A DNA stretch of 64,000 bases from Peterkaempfera bronchialis (lineage in GTDB: Bacteria > Actinomycetota > Actinomycetes > Streptomycetales > Streptomycetaceae), in contig NZ_CP031264.1 of assembly GCF_003258605.2 (NCBI RefSeq), positions 6,626,232 through 6,690,231 on the forward strand, given 5' to 3'. The notes under the pieces are model-generated. The model worked only from the letters and a program-made list of their open reading frames with translations. It was not told the DNA's origin and did not search any database. Below, in pieces: positions 1 to 9,564 of the stretch. Every line of letters begins with the position of its first letter. The stretch's first letter is position 1. The translations under genes were made by a program, and so were the position numbers.

Positions 1-1
1 C

Positions 2-1087
2 CACCAGGTCTCGGTGCTGGCCCCCGCCGACGAGGACACCCCGCTGCCGCCGTATGTGGTCTCCGCCGGCCGCGCCGTGCCGGTCCCCTACAACGGCTCG
101 GTGGCCCGGCTGAACTTCGGCTTCCTGTCGGCCGCCCGGGTGCGGCGCTGGCTGCACGAGGGCCGCTTCGACGTGCTGCACATCCATGAACCGGCCTCGC
201 CCAGCCTCTCGCTGCTGGCCTGCTGGTCCGCCAACGGGCCGATCGTGGCCACCTTCCACACCTCCAACCCGCGCTCCCGCGCCATGATCGCCGCCTACCC
301 GATCCTGCAACCCGCGCTGGAGAAGATCCGCGCCCGGATCGCGGTCAGCGAGTACGCCCGGCGCACCCTGGTGGAGCACCTGGGCGGCGACGCGGTGGTG
401 ATCCCCAACGGCGTGGACGTCCGCTACTTCGCCGACGCCGAGCCCGACCCCCGCTGGACCGGCGGCGCCCGCGACGGCGAGCCCGGCACCATCGGCTTCA
501 TCGGCCGGATCAACGAGCCCCGCAAGGGCCTGCCGACGCTGCTCGCCGCCATGCCGGAGATCCTGGCCGCCCGCCCGGGGGTGCGGCTGCTGGTCGCCGG
601 CCGCGGCGACGAGGAGGAGGCCCTGGAGGGGGCGCCCGAGGAGGTCCGGCGGGCGGTCGAGTTCCTGGGCATGGTCAGCGACGAGGAGAAGGCCCGGCTG
701 CTGCGCAGCGTGGACCTGTACATCGCGCCCAACACCGGCGGCGAGTCCTTCGGCATCATCCTGGTGGAGGCCATGTCCGCAGGCGCTCCGGTGCTGGCCA
801 GCGACCTGGACGCGTTCCGCCAGGTGCTGGACGGCGGCACGGCCGGGGAGCTCTTCCCGGTCGGGGACGCGGGCGCGCTGGCCGCTGCGGCGGTGCGGCT
901 GCTGGGCGACCCGGCGCGGCTGGCGAAGCTGGGCGCGACGGCCGCGCGGCATGTGCGGCGGTTCGACTGGGAGACCGTCGGCGCCGACATCCTCGCCGTG
1001 TACGAGACGGTGGCATCCGGCGCCGCGGCCGTGGAGGAGGACGAGCGGACCGGCTGGCTCGGCCGCCTCGGGCTGGCCCGGGACTGA
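2..1087 (+). CDS. PimA-like phosphatidylinositol mannosyltransferase (GT4), 5' end missing
   Basis: GT-B glycosyltransferase of family GT4, most like the GDP-mannose dependent enzymes that add the first mannose to phosphatidyl-myo-inositol on the inner membrane face. The frame is open at the left edge: HQVSVLAP is read before the first internal GTG at 14, so the true start and the N-terminal donor loop lie outside. Visible are the inter-domain stretch GFIGRINEPRKGL and the donor-site signature ESFGIILVEAMSAGAP with its paired Glu residues. The 3' end is intact and the next gene starts 46 nt later. The GT4 call is firm; the exact acceptor is inferred from overall resemblance. Confidence 0.8.
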   Translation, partial: HQVSVLAPADEDTPLPPYVVSAGRAVPVPYNGSVARLNFGFLSAARVRRWLHEGRFDVLHIHEPASPSLSLLACWSANGPIVATFHTSNPRSRAMIAAYPILQPALEKIRARIAVSEYARRTLVEHLGGDAVVIPNGVDVRYFADAEPDPRWTGGARDGEPGTIGFIGRINEPRKGLPTLLAAMPEILAARPGVRLLVAGRGDEEEALEGAPEEVRRAVEFLGMVSDEEKARLLRSVDLYIAPNTGGESFGIILVEAMSAGAPVLASDLDAFRQVLDGGTAGELFPVGDAGALAAAAVRLLGDPARLAKLGATAARHVRRFDWETVGADILAVYETVASGAAAVEEDERTGWLGRLGLARD

Positions 1088-1133
1088 GCCCGCAGCCGAT
1101 CCCACGGCCGGGCGGCGGGTAGCCTGATCGGCC

Positions 1134-1679
1134 GTGAGTACTTGGATCTGGGCCGCCGTCGCCGTCGTCGCCATCGGGCTCTACCTCAGCTGGACGGCCG
1201 GCCGGCTGGACCGGCTGCACGCCCGGATCGACGCCGCCCGGGCGGCCCTGGACGCGCAGCTGCTGCGGCGGGCCTCGGTCTCCCAGGAGCTGGCCACCTC
1301 GACCCTGCTGGACCCGGCCGCCTCGATCGTGCTCTACCAGGCGTCGCACGCCGCCCGGCAGGCGGACGAGGACCACCGCGAGATGGCGGAGAGCGAGCTG
1401 AGCCAGGCGCTGCGGGCGGTCTTCGCCGAGCCGGAGCAGGCGACCGCGCTGCGTGCGGCCCCGGGCGGCGAGGAGGCGCTGCGCGACCTCACCGCCGCCG
1501 CCCGGCGGGTGCCGATGGCCCGGCGCTTCCACAATGACGCGGTGCGGGCGGCGCGGGCGGTGCGCACCCACCGGATCGTGCGCTATCTGCGGCTGGCGGG
1601 GCATGCGCCGTTCCCGATGGCCTTCGAGATGGACGACGAGCCGCCGGCGGTGCTCACCCCCGAGGGGGCGCGGCACTAG
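1134..1679 (+). CDS. Small single-pass membrane protein of unknown function
   Basis: 181 residues. One hydrophobic helix (about residues 4-20, WIWAAVAVVAIGLYLSW) is followed by an Ala/Arg/Glu-rich helical region, vaguely LemA-like in layout (N-terminal anchor, cytoplasmic helices), but I cannot name a family with certainty. It sits between a PimA-like gene and pdxS. The start is GTG at 1134. A TAGCCT -10-like hexamer (1120-1125) ends 8 nt before it and no Shine-Dalgarno is seen, so the mRNA may be leaderless. Function unknown. Confidence 0.65.
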   Translation: MSTWIWAAVAVVAIGLYLSWTAGRLDRLHARIDAARAALDAQLLRRASVSQELATSTLLDPAASIVLYQASHAARQADEDHREMAESELSQALRAVFAEPEQATALRAAPGGEEALRDLTAAARRVPMARRFHNDAVRAARAVRTHRIVRYLRLAGHAPFPMAFEMDDEPPAVLTPEGARH

Positions 1680-1830
1680 GCGGTCGTCCGAGGGCGGCTG
1701 AGGGTGGTGGCTCCACTCCGCAGTGTCGCAACGGAGGCCGAAAGCTGGCCCTGGTGGCACATCGGTTAGGGTCACGCCGGGCCTACGATGGGCCCTGTCG
1801 CACCGATTCGTCTCCCAGTGAGGTCTTTCC

Positions 1831-2760
1831 GTGTCCACCAGCACTCCCGCCACCCTCTCCCACGGCGAAGGCGACCAGCCCCAGGTCGGCACGGCCCGCG
1901 TCAAGCGCGGCATGGCCGAGCAGCTCAAGGGCGGCGTGATCATGGATGTCGTCACGCCCGAGCAGGCGAAGATCGCCGAGGACGCCGGTGCCGTGGCCGT
2001 CATGGCCCTGGAGCGCGTCCCCGCCGACATCCGCAAGGACGGCGGCGTCGCCCGGATGTCCGACCCCGACATGATCGACGGCATCATCAACGCTGTCTCC
2101 ATCCCGGTGATGGCCAAGTCCCGCATCGGCCACTTCGTGGAGGCCCAGGTCCTCCAGGCGCTCGGCGTCGACTACATCGACGAGTCCGAGGTGCTCACCC
2201 CTGCCGACGAGCTGAACCACAGCGACAAGTGGGCGTTCACCACCCCCTTCGTCTGCGGCGCCACCAACCTGGGCGAGGCCCTGCGCCGGATCGCCGAGGG
2301 CGCGGCCATGATCCGCTCCAAGGGCGAGGCCGGCACCGGCAATGTCGTGGAGGCCGTCCGCCACATGCGGCAGATCCGTGGCGACATCCGCCGCCTCTCC
2401 ACCCTGGACGACACCGAGCTCTTCGTCGCCGCCAAGAACCTCCAGGCCCCGTACGAGCTGGTCAAGGAGGTCGCCCAGCTGGGCAAGCTGCCCGTGGTGC
2501 TCTTCAGCGCCGGCGGTGTGGCCACCCCCGCCGACGCCGCGCTGATGATGCAGCTCGGCGCCGAGGGCGTCTTCGTCGGCTCCGGCATCTTCAAGTCCGG
2601 CGACCCGGCCAAGCGCGCCGCCGCCGTGGTCAAGGCCACCACCTTCTATGACGACCCGGATGTCATCGCCAAGGTCTCCCGTGGCCTGGGCGAGGCCATG
2701 GTCGGCATCAACTGCGACACCCTGCCCGAGTCCGAGCGCTACGCCAACCGCGGCTGGTAG
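1831..2760 (+). CDS. pdxS: Pyridoxal 5'-phosphate synthase lyase subunit PdxS
   Basis: 309 residues, the usual length. PdxS builds PLP from ribose 5-phosphate, glyceraldehyde 3-phosphate and the ammonia delivered by PdxT, as a dodecameric cytoplasmic TIM barrel. Hallmarks are the [19 protein letters not shown] entry strand, the imine-forming lysine in MAKSRIGH, the second lysine in [10 protein letters not shown] and the phosphate-binding [11 protein letters not shown]. The start is GTG at 1831 after GAGG. pdxT follows 112 nt downstream and its first 19 coding bases are identical to those of pdxS. Confidence 0.97.
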   Translation: MSTSTPATLSHGEGDQPQVGTARVKRGMAEQLKGGVIMDVVTPEQAKIAEDAGAVAVMALERVPADIRKDGGVARMSDPDMIDGIINAVSIPVMAKSRIGHFVEAQVLQALGVDYIDESEVLTPADELNHSDKWAFTTPFVCGATNLGEALRRIAEGAAMIRSKGEAGTGNVVEAVRHMRQIRGDIRRLSTLDDTELFVAAKNLQAPYELVKEVAQLGKLPVVLFSAGGVATPADAALMMQLGAEGVFVGSGIFKSGDPAKRAAAVVKATTFYDDPDVIAKVSRGLGEAMVGINCDTLPESERYANRGW

Positions 2761-2872
2761 TCCCCGACCCAAGGCTCGCTCCCGCAGCGGTCCGCCGCAC
2801 CGGGTCCGCCCGGCGCGGTGGACCGTCCGCGTTCCGACGCCTCTCCCGTCCCCTGTCCCGAAGAGGAAGCCC

Positions 2873-3502
2873 GTGTCCACCAGCACTCCCGTCATCGGTG
2901 TCCTCGCCCTCCAGGGCGATGTCCGCGAGCACGCCGTGGCGCTCGCCGAGGCCGATGCGCTCGCCCGCCCGGTCCGCCGCCCCGAGGAGCTGGCCGAGGT
3001 CGACGGCCTGGTGATCCCCGGCGGCGAGTCCACCACCATGTCCAATCTGGCGCTCGCCTTCGGGCTGATGGAGCCGCTGCGGGCCAGGGTCGCCGAGGGG
3101 ATGCCGGTGTACGGGTCCTGCGCGGGCATGATCATGCTGGCCGACAAGGTCCTGGACGGCCGTGACGACCAGCAGTCGGTCGGCGGCATCGACATGACCG
3201 TGCGCCGCAACGCCTTCGGCCGGCAGAACGAGTCCTTCGAGTCCACGGTCGCCCTGCACGGCGGCTGGGCCACCGGTCTGGAGGGCGGCCCGCTGCACGG
3301 CGTCTTCATCCGCGCCCCCTGGGTGGAGTCGGTCGGCGCCGGTGTCGAGGTGCTCGCCGAGCTTGCCTCCGGCCCCGCCGCCGGGCGCATAGTCGCCGTC
3401 CGGCAGGGGAACCTGCTGGCCACCTCCTTCCACCCGGAGCTCACCGGAGACCACCGGGTGCACGCCTCATTCGTCGACCTGGTGCGAGCCGCCGCGCGCT
3501 GA
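2873..3502 (+). CDS. pdxT: Pyridoxal 5'-phosphate synthase glutaminase subunit PdxT
   Basis: 209 residues, a class I glutamine amidotransferase that hydrolyses glutamine and channels ammonia to PdxS. The nucleophile cysteine is in [10 protein letters not shown] and the His/Glu partners are in [13 protein letters not shown]; the oxyanion segment [10 protein letters not shown] is present. I place the start at GTG 2873 because AAGAGGAAG lies just upstream and the protein then opens [17 protein letters not shown], as expected for the family. An upstream in-frame extension overlaps pdxS and is not credible. A small G+C-rich inverted repeat (3506-3521) follows the stop. Confidence 0.96.
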   Translation: MSTSTPVIGVLALQGDVREHAVALAEADALARPVRRPEELAEVDGLVIPGGESTTMSNLALAFGLMEPLRARVAEGMPVYGSCAGMIMLADKVLDGRDDQQSVGGIDMTVRRNAFGRQNESFESTVALHGGWATGLEGGPLHGVFIRAPWVESVGAGVEVLAELASGPAAGRIVAVRQGNLLATSFHPELTGDHRVHASFVDLVRAAAR

Positions 3503-3588
3503 AGTCCGCCGGTTCCGGCGGGGGCGCCGGGTCTCGGTAGGATCTCCCCTGTTCATTTCCGTTGGATGACGTTGTAAGGAGCCAGGCG

Positions 3589-4344
3589 ATGTCCGGCCAC
3601 TCCAAATGGGCCACCACCAAGCACAAGAAGGCCGTGATCGACGCCAAGCGGGGCAAACTCTTCGCGAAGCTGATCAAGAACATCGAGGTGGCGGCCCGCA
3701 CCGGCGGTGGCGACCCGGACGGCAACCCCACCCTCTACGACGCCATCCAGAAGGCGAAGAAGAGCTCGGTACCGAACGACAACATCGACCGCGCCGTCAA
3801 GCGCGGCTCCGGTGCCGAGGCCGGCGGTGCCGACTACATGACCATCATGTACGAGGGCTATGGGCCCAACGGCGTCGCGGTGCTCATCGAGTGCCTTACC
3901 GACAACCGCAACCGCGCCGCCTCCGATGTGCGGGTCGCCATGACCCGCAACGGCGGCTCGATGGCCGACCCCGGCTCGGTGTCGTACATGTTCGCCCGCA
4001 AGGGCGTGATCATCGTCCCCAAGGTGGGCGAGCTCGCCGAGGACGATGTGCTCGACGCGGTCCTGGAGGCCGGCGCCGAGGAGGTCAATGACCTCGGCGA
4101 GGCATTCGAGGTGGTCAGCGAGGCGTCCGACCTGGTCGCCGTCCGTACCGCCCTCCAGCAGGCCGGCGTCGACTACGACTCGGCCGACGCCAACTTCGTG
4201 CCCAGCGTCCAGGTGCCGCTGGACGCCGAGGGCGCCAGGAAGATCTTCAAGCTGATCGACGCGCTGGAGGACAGCGACGACGTGCAGAACGTCTTCGCCA
4301 ACTTCGACGTCACCGACGAGGTCATGGCCGAGATCGACGCCTGA
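3589..4344 (+). CDS. YebC/PmpR family regulatory protein
   Basis: 251 residues, the usual length. It opens with [14 protein letters not shown], the signature of the YebC/PmpR family, and contains [20 protein letters not shown] and the GSVSYMF segment. Family members have been described as DNA-binding regulators and, more recently, as ribosome-associated factors that help translate difficult sequences. The position just before ruvCAB is widespread in bacteria. ATG 3589 is preceded by AAGGA (3576-3580), which excludes the in-frame TTG at 3562. A TAGGAT hexamer at 3538-3543 is a possible -10. Confidence 0.95.
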   Translation: MSGHSKWATTKHKKAVIDAKRGKLFAKLIKNIEVAARTGGGDPDGNPTLYDAIQKAKKSSVPNDNIDRAVKRGSGAEAGGADYMTIMYEGYGPNGVAVLIECLTDNRNRAASDVRVAMTRNGGSMADPGSVSYMFARKGVIIVPKVGELAEDDVLDAVLEAGAEEVNDLGEAFEVVSEASDLVAVRTALQQAGVDYDSADANFVPSVQVPLDAEGARKIFKLIDALEDSDDVQNVFANFDVTDEVMAEIDA

Positions 4345-4483
4345 TCCGGTACCGCCCCCGGCCCGGCAGCCCTCCATGGGCCGCCGGGCCGGCGCGTTCC
4401 CGGCGGGGCGCGGCGCCGCGCTGTCCGACCCTCCCGATAGCCTCGGACCTCGGACGGATCATCGAACGAGAGGCGGCAACCGC

Positions 4484-5174
4484 GTGCGGGTACTGGGTGT
4501 GGACCCCGGACTGACCAGGTGCGGCGTCGGCGTGGTCGACGGCGAACCGGGCCGTCCGCTGCGGATGGCCGGTGTCGGCGTGGTCCGCACCCCGGCCGAT
4601 GCGGAGATCGGCCATCGGCTGCTCCAGATCGAGCAGGGCCTGGAGGAGTGGCTGGACGCCCACCGGCCCGACCTGGTCGCCATCGAGCGGGTCTTCTCCC
4701 AGCACAACGTCCGTACCGTGATGGGCACCGCGCAGGCCAGTGCGGTCGCCATGCTCTGCGCCACCCGGCGCGGACTGCCGGTCGCCCTGCACACCCCCAG
4801 CGAGGTCAAGGCGGCGGTCACCGGCAGTGGCCGCGCCGACAAGGCCCAGGTCGGCGCCATGGTCACCCGCCTGCTGCGGCTGGACGCACCGCCGAAGCCC
4901 GCCGACGCCGCCGACGCCCTGGCCCTCGCCATCTGCCACATCTGGCGGGGCTCCGCCAGCGACCGGATCGCCACCGCCCTGGCCCGGGCCGCCCGCCCGG
5001 CCCGCATCCCACCCCGCGCCGCCGCCCCCGCACGCCCGCACCCGCCGCCCCCGCGCTGCCGAGCCCCCCGCCGACACCCTCCGCACATCCGCACCCGGCA
5101 CATCCGCACCCGGCACCGCCGAGACCCGCACCGCCGAGGCCCGGTCTGCCACGCCCGAGGAGAACCGTCTGTGA
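4484..5174 (+). CDS. ruvC: Holliday junction resolvase RuvC, with a frame break in its C-terminal tail
   Basis: RuvC cuts Holliday junctions bound to RuvAB. The catalytic core is intact: [13 protein letters not shown] (first Asp), AIERVF (Glu) and the C-terminal [13 protein letters not shown] acidic pair. GTG 4484 follows GAGAGG. After about residue 165 the frame enters a Pro/Arg-rich stretch with poor codon choice and runs without a stop into ruvA. In another frame the same DNA reads as a well-coded tail ([16 protein letters not shown] ... SATPEENRL) and stops at TGA 5172-5174, overlapping the ruvA GTG as GTGA. I therefore take 5174 as the natural end. The frame change needs one surplus or two missing bases between about 4990 and 5055. 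Confidence 0.85.
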
Positions 5175-5779
5175 TCGCCTTCGTCAGCGGCCCGGTCGCC
5201 GCCGTCGCTCCGGGCACCGCCGTCATCGAGGTCGGCGGGGTGGGCCTCGCCCTCCAGTGCACGCCGAACACCATCGCCGGGCTGCGCGTCGGCGAGCAGT
5301 CCCGGCTCGCCACCTCCCTGGTCGTCCGCGAGGACTCCCTCACCCTCTACGGCTTCGCCGACGACGACGAGCGGCAGACCTTCGAACTCCTCCAGACCGC
5401 CAGCGGCGTCGGCCCCCGCCTCGCCCAGGCCATGCTCGCCGTGCACAGCCCCGATGCGCTGCGCCTCGCCATCGCCCAGGGCGACGAGAAGGCGCTCACC
5501 GCCGTCCCCGGCATCGGCAAGCGGGGTGCCCAGAAGCTGCTGCTGGAGCTCAAGGACCGGCTCGGCGCCCCGGTCGGCGCCGTACCGGCGCAGGGCCCCG
5601 CCACCGGCCCCGCCCCCTGGCGCGACCAGCTGCACTCCGCGCTGGTCGGCCTCGGCTACGCCCCACGCGAGGCCGAGGACGCCGTCACCGCGGTCACCCC
5701 CGAGGCCGAGGCCCAGCAGAAGCCCGACATCGCCCTGCTGCTCCGCGCCGCCCTGCGCACTCTCAACCGCACCCGCTGA
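5171..5779 (+). CDS. ruvA: Holliday junction DNA helicase subunit RuvA
   Basis: 202 residues, the usual length. RuvA tetramers hold the four-way junction and load RuvB rings. The N-terminal OB fold starts [12 protein letters not shown]; two helix-hairpin-helix motifs are visible ([17 protein letters not shown] and [20 protein letters not shown]), followed by a linker and the C-terminal RuvB-binding helices. The start is GTG 5171 with GAGGAGAA at 5157-5164. It is in the same frame as the ruvC core, so on paper the two form one long frame, but the ribosome binding site and the expected RuvA N-terminus argue for separate initiation. Confidence 0.95.
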   Translation: MIAFVSGPVAAVAPGTAVIEVGGVGLALQCTPNTIAGLRVGEQSRLATSLVVREDSLTLYGFADDDERQTFELLQTASGVGPRLAQAMLAVHSPDALRLAIAQGDEKALTAVPGIGKRGAQKLLLELKDRLGAPVGAVPAQGPATGPAPWRDQLHSALVGLGYAPREAEDAVTAVTPEAEAQQKPDIALLLRAALRTLNRTR

Positions 5780-5817
5780 ACCAAACCGCCCGCCCCCCTC
5801 TCCCGGAGAGCGCCCCC

Positions 5818-6939
5818 ATGACCCCGTACGACCCCGACCCCTCCGCCCCCGGCCTCGGCCCCGGCGGCGACCGCCTGGTCACCGCGGCCGCCGACGGTGA
5901 GGACCGGGCCGTGGAGGCGGCGCTGCGGCCGAAGGACCTGGCCGAGTTCATCGGCCAGGAGCGGGTCCGCGAGCAGCTCTCCCTGGTCCTCCAGGCCGCC
6001 CGGCAGCGCGGCGCCACCCCCGACCATGTGCTGCTCAGCGGCCCTCCCGGGCTGGGCAAGACCACCCTCTCCATGATCATCGCGGCGGAGATGAACGCCC
6101 CCATCCGGATCACCTCCGGCCCCGCGATCCAGCACGCCGGCGACCTGGCCGCCATCCTCTCCTCGCTCACCGAGGGCGAGGTGCTCTTCCTGGACGAGAT
6201 CCACCGGATGTCGCGCCCCGCCGAGGAGATGCTCTACATGGCGATGGAGGACTTCCGGGTCGACGTGATCGTCGGCAAGGGCCCCGGCGCCACCGCGATC
6301 CCGCTGGAGCTGCCGCCGTTCACCCTGGTCGGCGCCACCACCCGGGCCGGTCTGCTGCCGCCCCCGCTGCGCGACCGCTTCGGCTTCACCGGCCATATGG
6401 AGTTCTACGCCCCCGCCGAGCTGGAGCGCGTCCTGCACCGCTCCGCCCGGCTGCTCGACCTGGACATCGACCCCGCCGGCGCCGCCGAGATCGCCGGCCG
6501 GTCCCGGGGCACCCCGCGCATCGCCAACCGGCTGCTGCGCCGGGTCCGCGACTACGCCCAGGTCAAGCATGACGGCCGGATCACCCCGGAGATCGCCGCC
6601 CAGGCGCTGGACGTCTACGAGGTGGACGGCCGTGGCCTGGACCGCCTCGACCGGGCGGTGCTCGACGTGCTGCTCCGGCTCTTCGGCGGCGGTCCGGTGG
6701 GCCTGTCCACGCTGGCCGTCGCGGTGGGGGAGGAGAGCGAGACGGTGGAGGAGGTCGCCGAGCCGTTCCTGGTGCGCGAAGGGCTGCTGGCCCGTACGCC
6801 CCGGGGCCGGATCGCCACCGCCGCCGCCTGGCAGCATCTGGGGCTGACACCGCCGGCCGCGCCACCCGGCCCACGGCCGCCGCTCCCGGCCCAGCAGGAC
6901 CTTTTCGGGTTGCCCGGGGGTCCCCCGGCAGAGGGGTGA
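5818..6939 (+). CDS. ruvB: Holliday junction branch migration ATPase RuvB
   Basis: 373 residues. This AAA+ ring motor drives branch migration together with RuvA. Walker A is GPPGLGKTT, Walker [10 protein letters not shown] and sensor 1 GATTRAGLL; a winged-helix DNA-binding domain follows and the tail ends [13 protein letters not shown] 5818 is preceded by CGGAGAG. It lies 38 nt after ruvA in the same unit. The N-terminal 30 residues are a variable Pro/Gly-rich extension. Confidence 0.97.
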   Translation: MTPYDPDPSAPGLGPGGDRLVTAAADGEDRAVEAALRPKDLAEFIGQERVREQLSLVLQAARQRGATPDHVLLSGPPGLGKTTLSMIIAAEMNAPIRITSGPAIQHAGDLAAILSSLTEGEVLFLDEIHRMSRPAEEMLYMAMEDFRVDVIVGKGPGATAIPLELPPFTLVGATTRAGLLPPPLRDRFGFTGHMEFYAPAELERVLHRSARLLDLDIDPAGAAEIAGRSRGTPRIANRLLRRVRDYAQVKHDGRITPEIAAQALDVYEVDGRGLDRLDRAVLDVLLRLFGGGPVGLSTLAVAVGEESETVEEVAEPFLVREGLLARTPRGRIATAAAWQHLGLTPPAAPPGPRPPLPAQQDLFGLPGGPPAEG

Positions 6940-6997
6940 GACCACTGCACACGGCCAGGGACTCGCCACTTCCGGAACCCGGATGCAATGCTTGACG

Positions 6998-7027
6998 TTG
7001 TCCGACCAAGGCGGGTCGCCCTAGACT
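6998..7027 (+). promoter_or_regulatory. Candidate vegetative promoter of yajC-secDF
   Basis: TTGTCC (6998-7003), an 18 nt spacer and TAGACT (7022-7027) resemble the HrdB-type consensus. This is the only promoter-like pair in the gap before yajC. Confidence 0.45.
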
Positions 7028-7109
7028 CCGCCGAGCCGCCCCACCCAAGGGCGGCCAGACCTCCTACCACACCGGTCGCCCCGCGGCCCCGCAAAGGACC
7101 TGTCAAGCC

Positions 7110-7592
7110 GTGCTTACCACCCTTCTCCCCCTGCTTCTCCTGGTCGGCGTCATGTTCATCATGACCCGCAACGCCAAGAAGAAGCAGCAGCAGGCCCTCG
7201 AGATGCGCAACAACATGGGGCCCGGCTCCGGCGTGCGCACCATCGGAGGCATGTACGCCCTGGTGAAGTCCGTCAACGACGACACCGTCGAACTCGAAGC
7301 TGCCCCCGGCATCTTCCTTCACTTCACCAAGAGCGCCATCGCTGCCGTGCTGGAGCCGGAGGAGTACGAGGCGATCGTCAACGGCGTCCCGGCGTCCGAC
7401 GACGAGGTCCCGCCCTTCGTCGAGGAGGACGGTGTGGTGGAGGCCGAGGCCGAGGCCGCACCCAAGTCCCTGGACCTCAGCAAGCCCGAGGCCGAGACCT
7501 CCGAGGCCGCCGCGTCCGAGGTCGACACCTCCACGACTGCGGGCGAGAAGGTCTCCGAAGGTGTGAAGGACGAGGGTCCGGCGGCCAAGTAA
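7110..7592 (+). CDS. yajC: Preprotein translocase accessory subunit YajC
   Basis: 160 residues. A short N-terminal transmembrane helix (LTTLLPLLLLVGVMFIMT) is followed by the basic NAKKKQQQ and the conserved small domain (GSGVRTIGGMYALV). The C-terminal half is a long acidic Glu/Ala-rich tail, common in actinobacteria. YajC associates with SecD-SecF at the Sec channel in the cytoplasmic membrane. The start is GTG 7110. secD follows 148 nt later behind a hairpin at 7617-7640. Confidence 0.93.
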   Translation: MLTTLLPLLLLVGVMFIMTRNAKKKQQQALEMRNNMGPGSGVRTIGGMYALVKSVNDDTVELEAAPGIFLHFTKSAIAAVLEPEEYEAIVNGVPASDDEVPPFVEEDGVVEAEAEAAPKSLDLSKPEAETSEAAASEVDTSTTAGEKVSEGVKDEGPAAK

Positions 7593-7616
7593 GGCCCGCC
7601 AGGCGTGCTTCGCCGG

Positions 7617-7640
7617 CCGGACGGCACCTCCGCCGTCCGG
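7617..7640 (+). other. Hairpin between yajC and secD
   Basis: A 9 bp perfect stem (CCGGACGGC / GCCGTCCGG) with a 6 nt loop. There is no U-tract, so it could be a processing or attenuation site rather than a terminator. Confidence 0.45.
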
Positions 7641-7740
7641 TCGTCAGGACTAGTGGGCCGCCGTGCCCGCCGCCCCGCAGGCCGCACGGCGGCCCGAGGC
7701 GGCCCGGCGCAGGGCCGCATGGACAGGGAGAAACGAGAAG

Positions 7741-9564
7741 GTGGCAACACCCAAGTCGCGTCCTCGCGACGGACAACCAGGACGCGCACTGGCGTTCATC
7801 CTGGTCGTCACGGTCGCGCTGATCGGTCTCATGTTTGCGACGGGGCACCGCACCCCTCGGCTGGGCATCGATCTCGCCGGCGGTACCAGCGTCACGCTGA
7901 CCGCCTCGTCGAAGGACCCGAAGGCCATCAACCAGGCCAATATGACCACCGCCGAGGCAATCATGCTGAAGCGGGTCAACGGCATGGGTGTGTCCGAGGC
8001 CGAGACGCAGATCCAGGGCAGCAAGAACATCATCGTCAACATCCCCCGGGGTGACGGCAAGGGAGACACCCAGGACGCGGTCGCGCAGATCGGCACCACG
8101 GCCAAGCTGTACTTCCGCCCCGTCCTGGCCACCGGCGTCTCCATCCCGGCCGGATTGGTGAAGCCCAGCGCGTCCCCCACGCCGTCGGGCAGCGGCTCGC
8201 CCTCCGCCGGGGCCTCCGCCAAGCCGTCCGCCGGGTCCTCGGCCAAAGCGTCGGGCACCGGCGATTCCTCGGCCACCCCCTCCCCGAGCGGCTCCACCGC
8301 CGGGCGCGCGGTGAGCCAGGCCCTCCAGGCCGGTTCCACCGCGTCGCCGTCCGCCTCGGCGCAGGGCAGCGCCTCCCCGCAGCCCTCCGCCTCGCAGCCG
8401 GCCGCCGCCCCCGCCAAGTCGCCCACCTCGGTGACCACCGGCGGCACCGTGCCGGCCGACATGGAGAAGCAGTTCGCCGCGCTGGACTGCACCAACCAGG
8501 AGCAGCGCAGCCGCAACTACCAGACCTCCGACTCCGCCAACGCCGTCGCCTGCGACGAGAAGGCACAGCCGGACGGCACCTACGAGAAGTACGTGCTCGG
8601 CCCGGTCGCGGTCAACGGCCAGAACGTCAAGGACGCCAGCGCGGTCTTCGACACCCAGCGCTCCATGTGGATCGTCCAGCTGAAGTTCGACGGCACCGGT
8701 GCCAAGGCGTTCACCGCCACCACCACCACGCTCTCCGCCAAGCAGCAGCCGGAGAACCAGTTCGCGATCGTCCTCGACGGTCAGAACGTGTCCGCCCCCC
8801 GGGTGGAGAGCCCCATCCCCGGCAACACCGCCGAGATCACCGGCAGCTTCACCCAGAAGGAGGCCGAGGACCTCGCCAACGTCCTCAGCTACGGCGCCCT
8901 CCCGCTGGACTTCACCACCCAGTCCGTCAGCACCGTCTCCCCGCAGCTCGGCGGTGAGCAGCTGCACGCCGGCCTGGTCGCGGGCGCCATCGGCCTCGCC
9001 CTGGTGGTCCTCTACTCGCTGATCTACTACCGGGGCCTCGGCCTGGTCAGCATCGCCGGTCTGCTCGTCTCCGCCGGCCTGACCTACTCGATCATGTGCC
9101 TGCTGGGCGCGGGCATCGGCTTCGCCCTCAACCTGCCCGCCGTCTGCGGCGCCATCGTCGCCATCGGCATCACAGCGGACTCCTTCATCGTGTACTTCGA
9201 GCGCATCCGCGACGAGGTCCGCGAGGGCAGCCAGCTGCGCACCGCCGTGCAGCGTGCCTGGCCGCGTGCCCGGCGCACCATCCTGGTGTCGGACTTCGTC
9301 TCCTTCCTGGCCGCCGCCGTGCTGTATGTGGTCTCGGTCGGCAAGGTGCAGGGCTTCGCCTTCACGCTGGGCCTGACCACGCTGCTCGACATCGTGGTGA
9401 TCTTCCTCTTCACCAAGCCGCTGATCACCCTGCTGGCCCGCACCAAGTTCTTCGGCGGCGGCCACCCGTGGTCCGGTCTCGACCCCAAGCGGCTCGGTGC
9501 CCGCCCGCCCATCCGTGGTGGACGCCGCCGTCCCGCCCGCGCCAGCGTCGCCAAGGAGGCCTGA
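7741..9564 (+). CDS. secD: Protein translocase subunit SecD
   Basis: 607 residues. SecD and SecF use the proton gradient to pull exported proteins through SecYEG. The first transmembrane helix is ALAFILVVTVALIGLMF, followed by LGIDLAGGTSVTL, a large periplasmic domain and five C-terminal helices containing the ITADSFIVYFERIRDE motif (the conserved Asp of the proton path). Within the periplasmic domain is a Ser/Ala/Pro-rich insertion (about 8158-8440) that looks like a flexible linker. GTG 7741 is preceded by GAGAAACGAGAAG. The stop TGA shares one base with the secF ATG. Confidence 0.96.
   Translation: MATPKSRPRDGQPGRALAFILVVTVALIGLMFATGHRTPRLGIDLAGGTSVTLTASSKDPKAINQANMTTAEAIMLKRVNGMGVSEAETQIQGSKNIIVNIPRGDGKGDTQDAVAQIGTTAKLYFRPVLATGVSIPAGLVKPSASPTPSGSGSPSAGASAKPSAGSSAKASGTGDSSATPSPSGSTAGRAVSQALQAGSTASPSASAQGSASPQPSASQPAAAPAKSPTSVTTGGTVPADMEKQFAALDCTNQEQRSRNYQTSDSANAVACDEKAQPDGTYEKYVLGPVAVNGQNVKDASAVFDTQRSMWIVQLKFDGTGAKAFTATTTTLSAKQQPENQFAIVLDGQNVSAPRVESPIPGNTAEITGSFTQKEAEDLANVLSYGALPLDFTTQSVSTVSPQLGGEQLHAGLVAGAIGLALVVLYSLIYYRGLGLVSIAGLLVSAGLTYSIMCLLGAGIGFALNLPAVCGAIVAIGITADSFIVYFERIRDEVREGSQLRTAVQRAWPRARRTILVSDFVSFLAAAVLYVVSVGKVQGFAFTLGLTTLLDIVVIFLFTKPLITLLARTKFFGGGHPWSGLDPKRLGARPPIRGGRRRPARASVAKEA

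Noticed and set aside
1783-3444. 553-codon minus-strand frame opposite pdxS-pdxT
   Set aside because: Shadow frame caused by G/C third positions of the sense genes; His/Asp/Gly-rich composition and no ribosome binding site.
4376-5779. Single 467-codon frame reading as a RuvC-RuvA fusion
   Set aside because: The linker has poor codons, ruvA has its own ribosome binding site, and another frame gives a typical RuvC tail ending in a GTGA overlap. Treated as a frame break.
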